Shown here in pieces: positions 23,006 to 35,133 of a stretch of 64,000 bases of DNA. The stretch covers positions 17,477,001 to 17,541,000 of the forward strand of contig OZ020309.1 in NCBI GenBank assembly GCA_963971305.1. The letters are read 5' to 3'. This DNA is from Arcuatula senhousia. Its lineage: Eukaryota > Mollusca > Bivalvia > Mytilida > Mytilidae. Positions within the stretch are counted from its first letter, which is position 1, and the number at the start of each line of letters is the position of its first letter. The notes beneath the pieces were generated by a model. The model worked only from the letters and a program-made list of their open reading frames with translations. It searched no databases and had not been told where the DNA came from. Both the position numbers and the translations under genes were made by a program.

Positions 23006-24085
23006 TATAAAAAAATCCAAATATCCATGGAAAATTTCCGAATATTCATAAATAATCATTAAAGTTAATGTTTTAATATACTAAAATTTATTAATGAAAA
23101 TTAATTTTGCAAAGCATAGCACTTCAATTATAAAACTAGATCCATAGTTTTTGAAATGTATATATAAATTATTAACACAAAATGTCATTACAAATAAAAT
23201 GTCGACCAAATAGTACGTTTATCATTATCCATAAACCCAGGCATGTGAGGTTGTATATATTATCGTCCTGGAACTAGTTATAATTCATTTCTTATACATC
23301 TTATCTTTACCGACCAAATTCACCAAATGAATTATACCTTGTCATTGAAAAGCATAAATAGTCAGGGATGGTTAACAATGGTGGAAAACGCAATTACAAA
23401 CTAAGCAAAGGGCGGGGGGCTTTTTGGTCATGCCTCAATAATTTTCTATCTATTTAATCATTTTTTCCGCAAAATTTGGGAGGGGCAGGTCCGAGTCACT
23501 TTGAGTCAGTCCTTGCTTAACATAATTGAAGGTGTATGTGTAGATTATATGAGGAGAATTACGATGAAAATATACAAATGATATTACCATAGGTTGAAAT
23601 GATTTCAATATACGTTTGTAAGGGATAGAAAGTTGAATTAAATATTTTATATTGGTTAATTGATGATTATATGGGTAGGAAAAATTAGCCTTGACCCAAC
23701 AACATAAAAAAACTGTCGCCTTCAACATAACTGTTTGTTACCAATAAGGGCAAATAAAATTGACGAGCTTACAAAAGATATCTCGGTAAATATTTAAAGA
23801 ACTTCATATTAAAAAAAATAATAATAATTCCCTTGAATAATATGATATCTGATAGCAAATCAATTAGCATAATGATGATTGGTGGATAATTTTATTTTAG
23901 ATATTTTGATTAAAAATAAATAATTCATTTACAGTTTTATAAAACCTGATAGCTTTTTTTTAAATAGTTCAATGAAAATTATACATTTAGGGTAAAGAAA
24001 TGAAAAAGAGAAGACGGGTGCAAAAGGGTAGTCAGCAGCACATAAAAAGTTCCTTCACAAAAAAATTGCCTATTAAAAGCAATGA

Positions 24086-24093
24086 CCACGTGG
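24086..24093. promoter_or_regulatory. Palindromic E-box upstream of gene A
   Basis: CCACGTGG followed by TGACATCCGA lies about 90 bases before the end of the presumed leader exon of gene A. The same box is kept at 61389-61396 before gene B although flanking bases have changed. CACGTG is the consensus for bHLH factors; a role here is inference. Confidence 0.35.
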
Positions 24094-24119
24094 TGACATC
24101 CGATTTTTTTACCCTGGGA

Positions 24120-24181
24120 ATCAACATTTACGTGTTGGTCGGAGTCTCGTCTTCAGAAAAATATCACAAGGAGAAGTAAAG
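24120..24181 (+). other. Presumed non-coding leader exon of gene A
   Basis: The segment ends AAGTAAAG before GTATGTTT, a good donor. The intron would run 24182-24372 and end TTTAATTTTAG two bases before the start codon. The same donor and acceptor are kept in gene B (61485/61486 and 61676/61677). The 5' edge is not determined. Confidence 0.45.
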
Positions 24182-24374
24182 GTATGTTTAAAAGTTACAT
24201 GAAAAAAAATAATTTACTATTTTATGTCATATCAAGTAAATAAATTAGATTCATTGGTCTAAAGATGATACTTTATGAACGGGATGAGTTTTTTGAGTTT
24301 TAAAGTTTCGAAAACGAATAACAACAAGAAGTATTAACTTGTACTCTTTAATTGACTTTTTTTTAATTTTAGAG

Positions 24375-27300
24375 ATGGGTCCCCTGAACGTTGTTATCTT
24401 TGTTTACTTCTTATGGATAAATTCAGTACAAATGATGGTGTCAGGTACGTGTCTTATTTTCTAAATGAATGTTTAAAAAAAAATGTTTAATAAAAAAAAA
24501 ATGCTCCAGCTATGCACATTCATATCGAATTCATATGTTACATAAAATGTGAAAAACAAGTTCAATTGATCTTCTTTAATGTTAAAATAACATAAAATGT
24601 ATACTAAGAGATTAAATTGACAACATGCCTGACGCCCGCTTCGTCTATTCAAGACTCATCAGAAGTGTTCTACCAAAAATATTGAAAAAGCTAAACAATA
24701 CATGATTATGAAAACATAAAAAAAACAAAAATTTCAAATTGGGGAGCCAAATCAAAACTAAGGTCATTAACCTATGTCTGGGGTAGGAGGAACCTTAGCG
24801 TTTAGACGATTTTTAATCTAAACGGATAATTTATAGTTTCAATGTGTTCTTCAACACAAAAATATTGTGCAGGAGCGGGCTAATCTCGGGAAATTAAAAA
24901 TCTACCAACAGCGCTAATCTTCACGGATATTCGAAATTAAAAAAAAATAATAATGAGTTGTGGTGTTTGCTTTTATATTACCTTTTCAAGCAAAATAGAA
25001 AGCAAGAAATGTTATAATGTTTTCCTTTTAAATATTTTCTCAAATATGTAAAGAAAAAATATTGAGAAAGTGAAATGAGACCACAACACATATGAAAACT
25101 GCAATTGAATTTTATGAGTTGTATAGCCATTTTGGAATTTTAATCCTCATCAGCAGCATTATTTTAAGATAAGTGTTATCAATTAATAAACTAAATGAAA
25201 ATAACCGTTCAGTAATACCAAATATATCCAAGGTCAAACTACGATGACGAGCATAAAACCTTAGATTGTAGAATTTACATAAACTAAGACTATACAATGT
25301 ATAAGTACTCTAGATCCGGGACTAGATCCAAGAAAACTAAAGCGACCTAACTCTAGGGGAATAGTTTAACTAACTCTACACGGTATTAAACACAAACTCT
25401 TGCAATAAATACTTTTAGTAAAAATTAGAATTATATAAAAAAAGAAAAAATATTGTATTTTCTAAGATAAAGTTTTATATATTTTTTGTTCCGGTTTTTC
25501 AGTTTTGAGCTTTTTAGTTTTGTTATTCAATGCTCTTGAAAGTCTTGATACAAGTAATTGCTTTTAAAATATTTTTGGTAGAGCGCCTCTAATGATATTT
25601 TATATGACGTCAGGCATACGCAGGTATGTTTTGGCTTGAACTTGGTGTATTTTTTATTTCTAACATCCATGCATTTTAGCACTGCAAGCGGAGTTTTTAT
25701 TCCCCGAGGTAGACCTGCTTCGGCATTAAAACTTTTTTGAATACCCCACTAAAGCTATAAATCATTTGTTGAAACTTGTATTAACTCTAAGGTTCTGTCT
25801 TCCGCAGACATATGTTGACCTTCGTCATTATTTTGTTTTACTATTCGTCATTTTTTTTAGTTTTGTTATTCAATTTTCTTCAAAGTCTGGATATGGCTTT
25901 TTCAATATTTTTGGTAGAGCGCCTCTGATGAGTCATGACCAGACAGACCAGGCGTAGCAAAATTCATTGTATGGAACTTTCCTGTAATTTGTATTTCTGT
26001 TGCTTTATAATGTTGGAACGTTTTATCATTAGAAAAATTTATCTGTTATTTATAGCTTCGATTTTTTAAATATATTGAAGCTACTGATCAAATGTTGTTG
26101 TCTGAAATCACAATTTCAGTGAATGTTTAATTTTATTTAGGTCAAACATTAGTGGATGAAATACACATTAAAACAAAGGGGCATGGTTTTGAAATTCTTC
26201 GTAATCCGTCAATCATTGAATCATCGATATCATTGCTCCTGTACGGGATAGACCCAACAAAGAAGAAATCACTGGAATTTAAAGTGAAGACATGTTCTAA
26301 TGCATTTGTGTATCTATCAGCATCTCCAGATCTTGTTATGAGTGCAGCTCTGTATGAAATAGTATTTGGTGGGGCTATGGGTACATCAATTTTCCTGCGA
26401 CGAAAAGCCATAAGCTATACTGTCCTTGTCAATAAAAAGTTGACGGATTCACAGAAACTGCAATGTGACAAGTTTTCTCAATTTTGGATAAGCTGGGAAA
26501 ACAACATTATTTCCATAGGCACTGGAGATCATGTTGATGGAGACATTTTGTGTACATATATTGAAACTGATCAGTTTCCCATAAATGGGATCGGTTTTAG
26601 AAGTTATGTCAACAATAGTGCGCATTGGATAGTTCCTAAAGACGGTAAGATCATGTAATCTCCAAATTCTTATATCTTATAGTTCAAACTTTTTGAAAAA
26701 TATAAACAACACATAATGATCCGTTCGATTTGGTTGCAAGTAATGATTGATAAATATATTGGTCTAAAGAACATAGTTCTACGTCATATATAGTGTACTT
26801 ATTACAAAACAACAGACTGTTGCTTATAACTAATCCTCATGTACATGTCTTGAAAATATAAAACTAAATGAATAAAAACCTACAGATTGCGAAAAATAAG
26901 ACTTGCAACCAACAAAAAAAAAATATGAATAACATAGTTAATTTTGAAGTCATCTTACAGGGTTCATAGAATTTAAGGATGTCCTGATGAAATCCTTATT
27001 CAACAGACTCTATGATTAATTTCCTACCGTTGTTGCATAAGTCAAATTGAATAAGGTCGTTAATTAACCCGGGTTTGCTCTGATCCGACAACAATATCAG
27101 TTAAACAGTTGGTTTAATGCAACAATCAAAGTATTCATTACTGTTTGCTATTTTCAATAACTTTGAACTACAATTACTTTACAGTTTGACCTCTTCGACC
27201 ATTTTGATTGGAAAATCTCTAATATTATTTCAGGCAAACCTGAGAATTAGACGTGCAATATTTACTTAGTGTTTCCTGTTAGACTCTTCTATAAAAGAAA

Positions 27301-27591
27301 GTGCATTTTGTAATTAGATTTTCTTTTTTTTTCATTTTAGCAGCGGGATTATTTTGTGTGACAGCTGGGATGTTGTACCATTCCATATATAAAAGTACAG
27401 TGGTTGGACGGAAGTCTAAATGCGATTTGAGATGTTCAGGGTTAAGATCTTGTATGGGTTTTAATTATCAGACGACAAATAGCACGTGTCATTTAGTTCA
27501 AGCAGGAGAGTCAAATGCTCAATACATCAATGACAATGATTGGATTTTTGTGGCAAAATGCTGGAAAGAAACTTGTTTAGCTTGTTTATAA
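24375..27591 (+). CDS. Gene A: secreted Methyltransf_FA (farnesoic acid O-methyltransferase-like) plus PAN/apple-like protein
   Basis: Three coding exons are supported: 24375-24444, 26141-26644 and 27341-27591. Each junction is GT-AG and both introns are phase 1, giving 274 codons. Residues 1-24 (MGPLNVVIFVYFLWIN...) form a signal peptide. Residues about 27-190 match the Methyltransf_FA domain, with LVDEIHI, SLEFKVKTCSNAFVYLSASP, YEIVFGG, the RR pair and QFWISWENN. Residues 192-274 are a cysteine-rich PAN/apple-like module with SCMGFNYQTTNSTCHLVQAG and a C-terminal CWKETCLACL. Despite the Pfam name, no methyltransferase active site is evident, and such mollusc proteins are better viewed as secreted, possibly ligand-binding. 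PAN modules usually bind protein or carbohydrate. A diverged paralogue faces it at 32964-35133 and a broken duplicate is at 61679. Confidence 0.82.
24560..25105 (+). repeat. Dispersed repeat inserted in gene A intron 1
   Basis: CCTGACGCCCGCTTCGTCTA, TTCAAGACTCATCAGAAG, CTACCAAAAATATTGAAAA and CCTATGTCTGGGGTAGGAGG occur in the same order as in the repeat at 38296-38640. The whole segment is missing from the same intron of gene B, so it inserted into copy A or was lost from copy B after duplication. Confidence 0.75.
25530..25640 (-). repeat. Inverted fragment of the same dispersed repeat
   Basis: ATATTTTTGGTAGAGCGCCT followed by a degenerate GACGTCAGGCATACGC is the reverse complement of the head of the 38296-38640 repeat. 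It is shared with gene B intron 1 (about 62330-62420), so it predates the duplication. Confidence 0.6.
25845..25970 (-). repeat. Second inverted fragment of the same repeat in intron 1
   Basis: CAATATTTTTGGTAGAGCGC, CTCTGATGAGTCATGACCAG and CAGGCGTAGCAAAATTCAT are recognisable. It is also present in gene B at about 62640-62760. Confidence 0.65.
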
Positions 27592-27839
27592 AACATTATT
27601 CAAAGAAGGAAAGGCACAGTAAACATAAATATACAATATGTCTTTTAAAGTATAATGGATATACTATATGTTTAAGAAACATCTTTCTTAAAAAGTTCTG
27701 GCAAAATGATATATAACTTTCAACAACGTTTGAGCTTAAAACGTGTAGTTTCCCCTACAAATTTTAATTTTCATGTTTGTTTCTTTACACATCATTATTT
27801 CGAAAAGACAAAAACAAAATCGGTAGACAAAAAAGTCTT

Positions 27840-28300
27840 AACAACGTAACAGACTTCGAAAAAACAAAAACACATGTAGCAACTAACCCGCAATTAGCAA
27901 TGCTAATTTAAGTCGAAACGAGAGTCAACTCAGGTGTTCCGGTTCCTCTCCACCTTGTCAAAGATTGATTATTGTTGTTGGTCAAATCGGAAAGGATAAC
28001 ATTACCAAAACATGTCAAATCAACATCTGCGCTAATCTGTCATTTCTGCTTTGAGTTATTTGTGACAACTACGGGTGTTTTAATACAATTTGAGCTTGAA
28101 CGGGTAGAAATTATTTAAGATGGCTTCATACAATATTGTTCTTGTTTTTACAACATTTATGTGATACGGTAAAACTAATCAATCTGCATTCCTCTCAAAA
28201 GTTTTCGCTGGTGTTTACTGGTTTTGTCTCTGCCCTTTCGGATAATTGACATTCTGATGCCCCCTTGGTAAATTTGTATTCTGTTTCTTTTACCATTTAA
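27840..28300. repeat. Dispersed repeat fragments downstream of gene A
   Basis: The CGAAACGAGAGTCAACTCAG module lies at about 27910-27940. The inverted GTCAAAAGTCCGAA module (GTGTTTACTGGTTTTGTCTC, CTGCCCTTTCGGA, TGATGCCCCCTTGGTA) lies at 28210-28275. The DNA between them is non-coding. Confidence 0.5.
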
Positions 28301-30009
28301 TTAAATATCTCTGTATTCCATTATTTAACATGTATTTGAACGTTTTGTTCGAGTTTAATTAAAAAGTGAATATTTAAGAAACATAAGATAATGCGTTTCT
28401 TTTATTCATGATTGTTCAAGGACCAGATTTGAACTTATTGATATTCTATAATATCCCTCCTATCAACCATTTTCCGTTTATTTGTATTGTAATAATATAT
28501 TTAGTATACTTACGACATAACCATTTTCGGTATATATTATGTCTATTATTGTATTAGAAATGCTAAAATACAATTCCAATCCATATAGCCGACTGAAGTT
28601 TGTTTTTTAAAGTACTTTTCTTTAATGATTAAGTTACAGCTTAATGTGTTACCAGTAGGAATTAAAATCTACCATTCATATTAAATGTTTATAGTACAGG
28701 AATCAATGGCAAAAAAAGTAAAATAACTTTATCAAAATCAAATTAAACTTAACGTGGCATATGGCGCATATTATTGGTACAAGATTGCAGCTACTAAGAC
28801 AAAAGCACGAGTCACACATAACAACGATTCCGCTATTGAACACATAACACCGTACGAAGAAAGTAATCATGATCGAAAAGTGTTCTAAGGTGATCAGGAA
28901 GATAATCGATTCTTTCGTCAAATCTGGTTATTGCAGACAAAACATATTGTTTTATGCTCTTCTTTTTTATTGTGTGTTTGGTATTAAGGGTCTTATGAGT
29001 CTTGAGGAGACGAAATGCGTGTAAGGCATAATAAAATGAATTGTAGAGAACGTTTTGTATTTTTTTATAATTATTATATATGTACGTATATTTTACTCCA
29101 AGACAAAGGCTAATCATAGCTTTGTATTAAGTACACGAATTTATGAATTAGATACTATATTTCTAAAAACCTTAAGTTTACTGTTACTCTGAATTGCGTT
29201 AAAGTAAATAAAGGCTACCTGTTTAGCTTTATGTCGAGTTACGTCGAATTGCGGGATATTTCGTTCGTTCTTGTATTGTTTAGAACTATCTTATATTAGG
29301 ATAGATTTACCAATCTTATATATCTTTTGTTCTAGTGACACTCAAAATTCATTTCCAGATGTATCTTGTGTTTCATTTCATTTCCTTTACTTTACTTCAT
29401 CAATATTTCATGTTGATCTACCATTTTTTCATGATGTTGACGAATTTTGTTTGGGAGTTAACCACAAACTTGTCTTGTAATCTTGCTTAATGTTATACTA
29501 ATCATTTAACATTATATCAAAATAATTTTTGATATCTTATTTTGTTCTTCCATTCAATAAATGTAGAAACTTTATAAGGACTTATTTTAAAAGGTTGAAA
29601 AAAAAGATTTTATGTGAATTATTAATATTAAGAAGAAGACAACGTATTACACGAGTATTCGGAACAAGAAAGTAATGCGGATGTTTGTCGAACATTTGTG
29701 CCCTATTCTAAAAAAAACACGTTTCAAGATACTGTTACTTCCTTTTTTCCTCCAATTTCATCAATAATGTGGATTTTTGCAAAGGTTTATTTTCTATTTG
29801 AGTTTCCCTGCTATTTGATATTTTATGTGTTTTCCCGAAAAATCACGGAAGAAACCGATTGTTGAAATATAAAATCTTTCCTTTCTCAGTAGATAAAACA
29901 AAATCTAAAGATGCTAGATAAAGTTCGCGCATAAAATTCAGTTTAAATTCTCTCTATTGGAGAAGCTCTACCAGCTGTTCGTACAGCCTTAAAGAAACAA
30001 CGGTCATCT
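28301..30009. other. Non-coding spacer between convergent genes
   Basis: No exon or repeat can be supported. A minus-strand frame at 28833-29117 (94 codons) has no recognisable motif and unremarkable composition. Confidence 0.4.
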
Positions 30010-30180
30010 GAATTTCAAAAGGGCCTTAAGATCAGAGAAAAGCCAATAAACACAATAGAGAACAGGACGAAAAACATACAACATATAAAACAAAGAACAC
30101 AAAAGCTACTAAATATCAATTAACAACGCCAAATCTAGTCGTTACGAGAGTACATGTAAACTCGGGTGCTCTGGAATAGT
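30010..30180. repeat. Dispersed repeat fragment (CGAGAGT module)
   Basis: A diverged string of AACAC, AGAACAGGACGAAAAAC and TAGTCGTTACGAGAGT ends with AACTCGGGTGCTCTGG. The order matches 16500-16690 and 42070-42205. Confidence 0.5.
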
Positions 30181-30370
30181 AGGCGGTTCCTGCCTGCTAT
30201 ATTACTTTTGAAAAACTCACACGGAATTTCGATTTTGATTCTTTTATTTTCATTTTTCAGGGGAAGTTTCCGTTTGTGTTTCTTGAAACAGGCCTGACCA
30301 AAACTTTTGTATAGATATAGTTTCATAAAAAAAGCCCAGACGTGGTATACTCTGATTATACACTTAAAAA

Positions 30371-30561
30371 TCGACCAGACCAGAAATCGGACGTAGCCAG
30401 GCTTATGGTTAGGTCAGGTCTGTTCTGACTGACCTAGGCTAGCCGTGAGGTCTGCTTTGTTTCCGAATAAAAACAAACCAGAAAGCGGACCTTTGTCTGC
30501 TTCTTGGTTTTTTTTCAAGTAAACCAGACCAGACCATAAGAAGTCCACTCATCTGTATACC
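30371..30561. repeat. GCAGACC-rich dispersed repeat, second copy
   Basis: CCAGACCAG, GTCAGGTCTGTTCTGACTGA and AAAGCGGACC words in both orientations resemble 18918-19100. The palindromic GTCAGGTCTGTTCTGAC core can form hairpins. Confidence 0.6.
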
Positions 30562-32963
30562 CTACAAGCTCTATATAATAATCACTCAGTTAAGAAATCA
30601 TAAAAAGCTGGACAATTGCTGTTACACAAGAAAAGGGCGACAGTATATGTCAAAATGCTCGTCTTAGAGTTTTGTACAAAAGCATTCTAGATCAATTTTG
30701 AGATGGTTATCCTATTCTAAAGATGACTTCTTGTCCCTCAATTTCAAGTCTTTCTGGGAATAGGAACACTTACCTGAATGGGATATAGCAACCCCTTACC
30801 CAGTTTTACATCAACAATACCTTTTCTCAACGAACAAACACTGTGACGCCAAACAAAACAATGGATCAAATGAAGACCAATGATAAGGAAACTTTGAATT
30901 TGAAATTATCTCAACCTAAGTAAAAATAAGAAATCTTTGTCAGCATCCTATATCTGTTTTAAACATTTTAATGCGTAATTATCATATATATTTATTCAGA
31001 AAAGCAACATAAATGAGCTAACATAGAAATTTTATTTGAGCTACATATAACTTGGTGGTCAGAACAAAACAAAAGAATATGCACAACGGGAAAAGAGGAG
31101 ATTTCTCATAATATATGGTCTGATTTGCTTTGTATTAAAAATAACATCATGCTAAAAGATATGCAAAAATATAACAAATAAGACTCCATTCTTTCTGATC
31201 ACAATGTTTTGAACCCCTCGCTATACCAGTTTTGAAAAATATACATGTTCAAAGTGGTGCAACTCTCATAAATGATGCGTGAATCTCAGTTTCTATATAT
31301 AGAAGTTACATTCATTAAATAAATAAACACTGAGAGAATCTCACATCCAGCAAAAAATAGAAATGGTCTGCTCGACTTCCTATACTTTTTTTTCTTGAAT
31401 TCCCTAGATCAAATGTTCTAAATTGGTCTCAGATATGTAATGATGTAATCATTGTAATGTAATCTATAAAAGTATGTACATATTACCCGTCGCGCTTACA
31501 ATTATTTTTTCAATTCAAGATGTTTATCACCTTGAAATGATCAAATCCTTTTTTCTCACAATATTATTTATCCATGCGTCAAACTTCCTATTTAAGAAAA
31601 AATACTAATATTTTGCACATCACATGTACTCGAAAATAATCACTTTATTAATTAAAAGATAAAGTTGGTAATTTCAGTTCAGCTCGTCACATAATAGTGA
31701 TGTATATTTCAACTCATATAAACATACAAAATATTTCCAGGGCAGATGATATTTTGTCCCCACCTGTCTGACTGGGTATCATTGACAAAGTGCTAAATGC
31801 ATAAAATAAAAAATAAGAATTGAATAAACTTTTAACTTTAGAAAGGTATTGAATTCATTTTCTCTCATATATGCTTTTGACAAATATACGATAATCAACA
31901 AAAGTATAGAATTTATATCCCTATAACATATAAACATAGTCAGAAACACAAAAATATCTTATTTACATGATTGGTGCATATCCATATAACCAAAATGATC
32001 ATTTCTAATAAATTGTATGATGGTAAAATAAGTTTAAGCTATTGACAAAATCAAGTGTCTAGTACTGAATTAAGCAAAGAAACAAAAATATTACATACAT
32101 GTAGTAACTCAATAATTGTGTCATTGGACACATAACTCAAACGAAACATAACAGTTTTAAGAAGGGGCTATAGTAACTTTAATACCATGACAAAATTAAA
32201 CTAGAATATGTTTTTGATGATGAAAACTTCTATAACAACCCAGTCCGAACATTGAACTTCGTTGCTTTTAACACCCTTTTGATACACCTGGGCCAAATTG
32301 GGCAGTCAGTTTTAAAGATGAAGAAAACCAGCGATCTGGGCAGGTAGTTGACAAACCTAATCACATACAGGTCTGGAAATTCATTTTTCCTAGTAACAAA
32401 CGGAACTCGAACACCATCTGAGAGGTGATCTGCTGGTGATCATTAGTGTGGTATTGAGATAAGCGCCATACACATTCCGGCCACTCAGGTCCCGATTTGA
32501 TCTTTGAATTCTATTTATTACTAATGAAATGGCGTGAAATGTACTCCAAGACACAATTGTCTTTTATTATGATATCACTCATATAACGTCAAAAATGTGT
32601 ATTGGAAATAAACACAGTAAAACCATATATAGGCCAGTTATACCTGTTCTTTACGAATACATAACAACAGATTAAAAGTAGTTTGGGTAGTAAAACAAGA
32701 TTTAGACCAGTAACAGCTGTTCATAACTTAAATATACCTACAAATGAAAATGATTTCGATAAGAAAAATCACATCTGAACCACTTCGAAAATATACTGAC
32801 AAATTAAAAGAAATTTGGAATTTTGTAAATGACCAGAAACATATAGAGAACATAAGGTAAACAAACTATACATGTGAATTTTATATATACATGATAAACT
32901 AGTAGTTACTATGTTCAAATCATAAATTTTTGTCTGTAGATATTTTTTAAAAAATCATAAGCA
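30562..32963. other. Non-coding DNA downstream of the minus-strand gene
   Basis: Nothing recognisable as coding is seen. An AATAAA on the minus strand at 32514-32519, about 445 bases past the stop codon at 32964, could be the polyadenylation signal; this is weak. Confidence 0.35.
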
Positions 32964-35133
32964 TTAGCATAACAAGCACGCTAAGCAGGTTCCTTTCCAG
33001 CATTTGGGGACAAAAATCCAATCTGTGTCTTCCACGGATTCGACGTCTGACTCTCCCGTTTGGATTAGTTGGCACGTGTTAGTTGTCGTCTGATAGTTAA
33101 AACCCATACAAAAACTTAATCTGGAACATAGCAATGCGCATGCAGGTTTTAGTACGACTGCTGTATCAAAAACTGAGGAGGGATATAGCATGCCTTGTGT
33201 TACACAAAAAAATCCCGTAGCTAAAACGAGAAAAAAATAATTCAAAACGTAGAACAAGCTTTTTTGTTTAACTGATTTACACAGAATAATGTATTTATCA
33301 TTTAATCATAACACCTATAAAGATACAAGTTTCAAGCTGATTCTTTAGTGTTTTATCAAACGGGGTAAAAGATATTGAACAGAAAATTTAGAATACCTAT
33401 TTACTCGTAAAAGCAGAAACAATCGAAATACGGTTTAAAAAAATAACGAACTCAAATTACCTTACACAAAAAAGATAGAAATGTTTTTGTATATTGTAAT
33501 ATGTATAACAACAAATCTGCTTAATAAAATGGTAAACTTACAACCTTATACCGTATTCGTTATATGATTCTGTTGAAATAAAATTAAATAGAACACAAAA
33601 TAAAAAATAAGTGCAAAACAAATAAGTTAGGTTTGGATTTTGCAAGGACAATTTCAATAGCATTTTCATGTGTAGCATTTCTAAATATTTACCTTCTTTT
33701 ACTATGATCCAATGTGCATTACTGTCTTTAAAACTTCTCAAACCGATCCCTTTTATGGGAAACGGATCAATTTCCACATAGGTACACACAATTTTATCAC
33801 CAACATGATTTTCTATGCCAATAGATATCGTGTTGTTTTCCCAGCTTATCCAGAATGGAATAAACTTGTCACATTGAAGTTTATATTCATTGTTCAACCA
33901 ATAATCGGTCAGATTCTCTAATACTCCTATTTTCCGTCGAACACGAACAGATTTACCACGATCACCACCAAATACTATTTCATAAAGCGAAGCATTCATA
34001 TCAAGATCTGGAGATGCAGAAAGATAAACAAATGCATTATCGCATGTCTTCACTTGAAATACCAGCGATTGTTTAACTGTTGGGTCTAGTCCGTATGGAA
34101 TCAATGATATCGATGTTTCTATAATCGAAGGATCAGCACGAATTGCAGTACCATTTCCTAATGTTGTTATGTGTATTTCATCTACCAATCTTTTGCCTAA
34201 AAAGACAAACACAGTACATTATGAATTTTTATGCAAAAAGTCATTTGACCACAACAAATTCAAAGGTAAAATACTCAATATATATCTCAATAAATACATC
34301 TTACTAAACTTAAATCTTTTATAACGGCATAAAATACTCCAACTTTGACATTTATACACCAACTGTACTTTAATTTAATCATTTACTTATTAAACGATGA
34401 GATATTTGGCGTGTAAGTTTACAAACGATCAAAAATTGCCTTGAAGTTATTAATCTAGCCTTTGATATACTGTAAACGTACTTATTTTCGCAGTACTTAT
34501 TTTCACGACTATAGGATTCTATCCATGTTTGCGAGTCCTTAATTTCGCGAAAAATGCTTGACCGCAAAATTCGTGAAACTTAATACCTCGTGAAATAAGT
34601 ACCTTTACAGTATAATAAATTGTAATTTGAGAAAATTTTGAGCATATGTATTTGCCAAAAAGTCTGAAAGGGTTTCCAATATTCATACAAAAGAAGTATG
34701 CAACAACTATTAGTACTTCTAATATGATTTCGTCATTATTCTGGAGCTTTTTTGTCTTCATTAATCAAATAATCTTATCTTGAACTTCTTAAGAGTGTTA
34801 TCCTAACAAATAATAGAAAGGAGATAAAAAGTGAATCATAACGCCAAAGGGTGTGAGATTGCTCATGTAATATTTTGAATATATTTTTTGAAATATACTG
34901 GCTCAATTTCCTACATGTATGTTTTAACTGTAACGGAAAAAAAAATATAGAGACATGAAATTTACAATACATGTACACAAGTCTGAAAGACCTACCCTTT
35001 AGTATGATTTCGAGTTATATATCAAATATTATGAAAGACCTTCTTGTTTTTATTTATTATGTATAGTTAAAGACTTACATTCAATTTCTTTGATGAACAA
35101 CAATCCAACTGTTACCAACATGAATACATACAT
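32964..35133 (-). CDS. Paralogue: secreted Methyltransf_FA plus PAN/apple-like protein
   Basis: Coding exons are 35133-35079, 34196-33693 and 33220-32964, with GT-AG introns both in phase 1, giving 271 codons. Exon 2 is 504 bases, exactly as in gene A. Residues 1-18 (MYVFMLVTVGLLFIKEIE) form a signal peptide unlike that of gene A. The Methyltransf_FA domain spans about 22-185 (RLVDEIHITTLG, SLVFQVKTCDNAFVYLSASP, YEIVFGGDRG, the RR pair, PFWISWENN). The PAN/apple-like domain spans 187-271 (GFFCVTQGMLYPSS, FCMGFNYQTTTNTCQLIQTG, CWKGTCLACLLC). All exons are intact. It is the only intact paralogue and is convergent with gene A, which suggests an inverted local duplication. Intron 1 hosts a small inverted-repeat element. 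Function is unknown; a secreted recognition role is inference. Confidence 0.83.
34466..34614. mobile_element. 149 bp TA-type MITE in intron 1 of the paralogue
   Basis: TATACTGTAAACGTACTTAT at the left and its near-perfect inverse complement (TATACTGTAAAGGTACTTAT) at the right flank a short non-coding core with further TTTCGCG and TTCGTGAAA words. The TA at the tips suggests a Tc1/mariner-type target. It is non-autonomous. Confidence 0.75.

Larger units (their letters stand above)
22350..27208 (+). repeat. Copy A of the gene-bearing duplicated block
   Basis: The block recurs in the same orientation at 59994-64000 (end of window). It is clearly more diverged than the 6069-16872 block, with many substitutions and indels in introns, although exon 2 differs at only about 16 of 504 positions by eye. 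Copy B lacks 22395-23005 and the repeat at about 24560-25105, and has a miniature transposon at 60149-60445 where copy A has an empty TA site (23117-23118). Confidence 0.88.

Noticed and set aside
26142..26411. 89-codon minus-strand frame (also 62950-63219)
   Set aside because: Antisense shadow of exon 2 of the Methyltransf_FA genes.
33538..34212. 224-codon uninterrupted reading of the paralogue's exon 2
   Set aside because: The frame reads past the GTAAAT donor at 33692 into the intron and begins upstream of the acceptor. The spliced model agrees with gene A exactly in exon length and phase.
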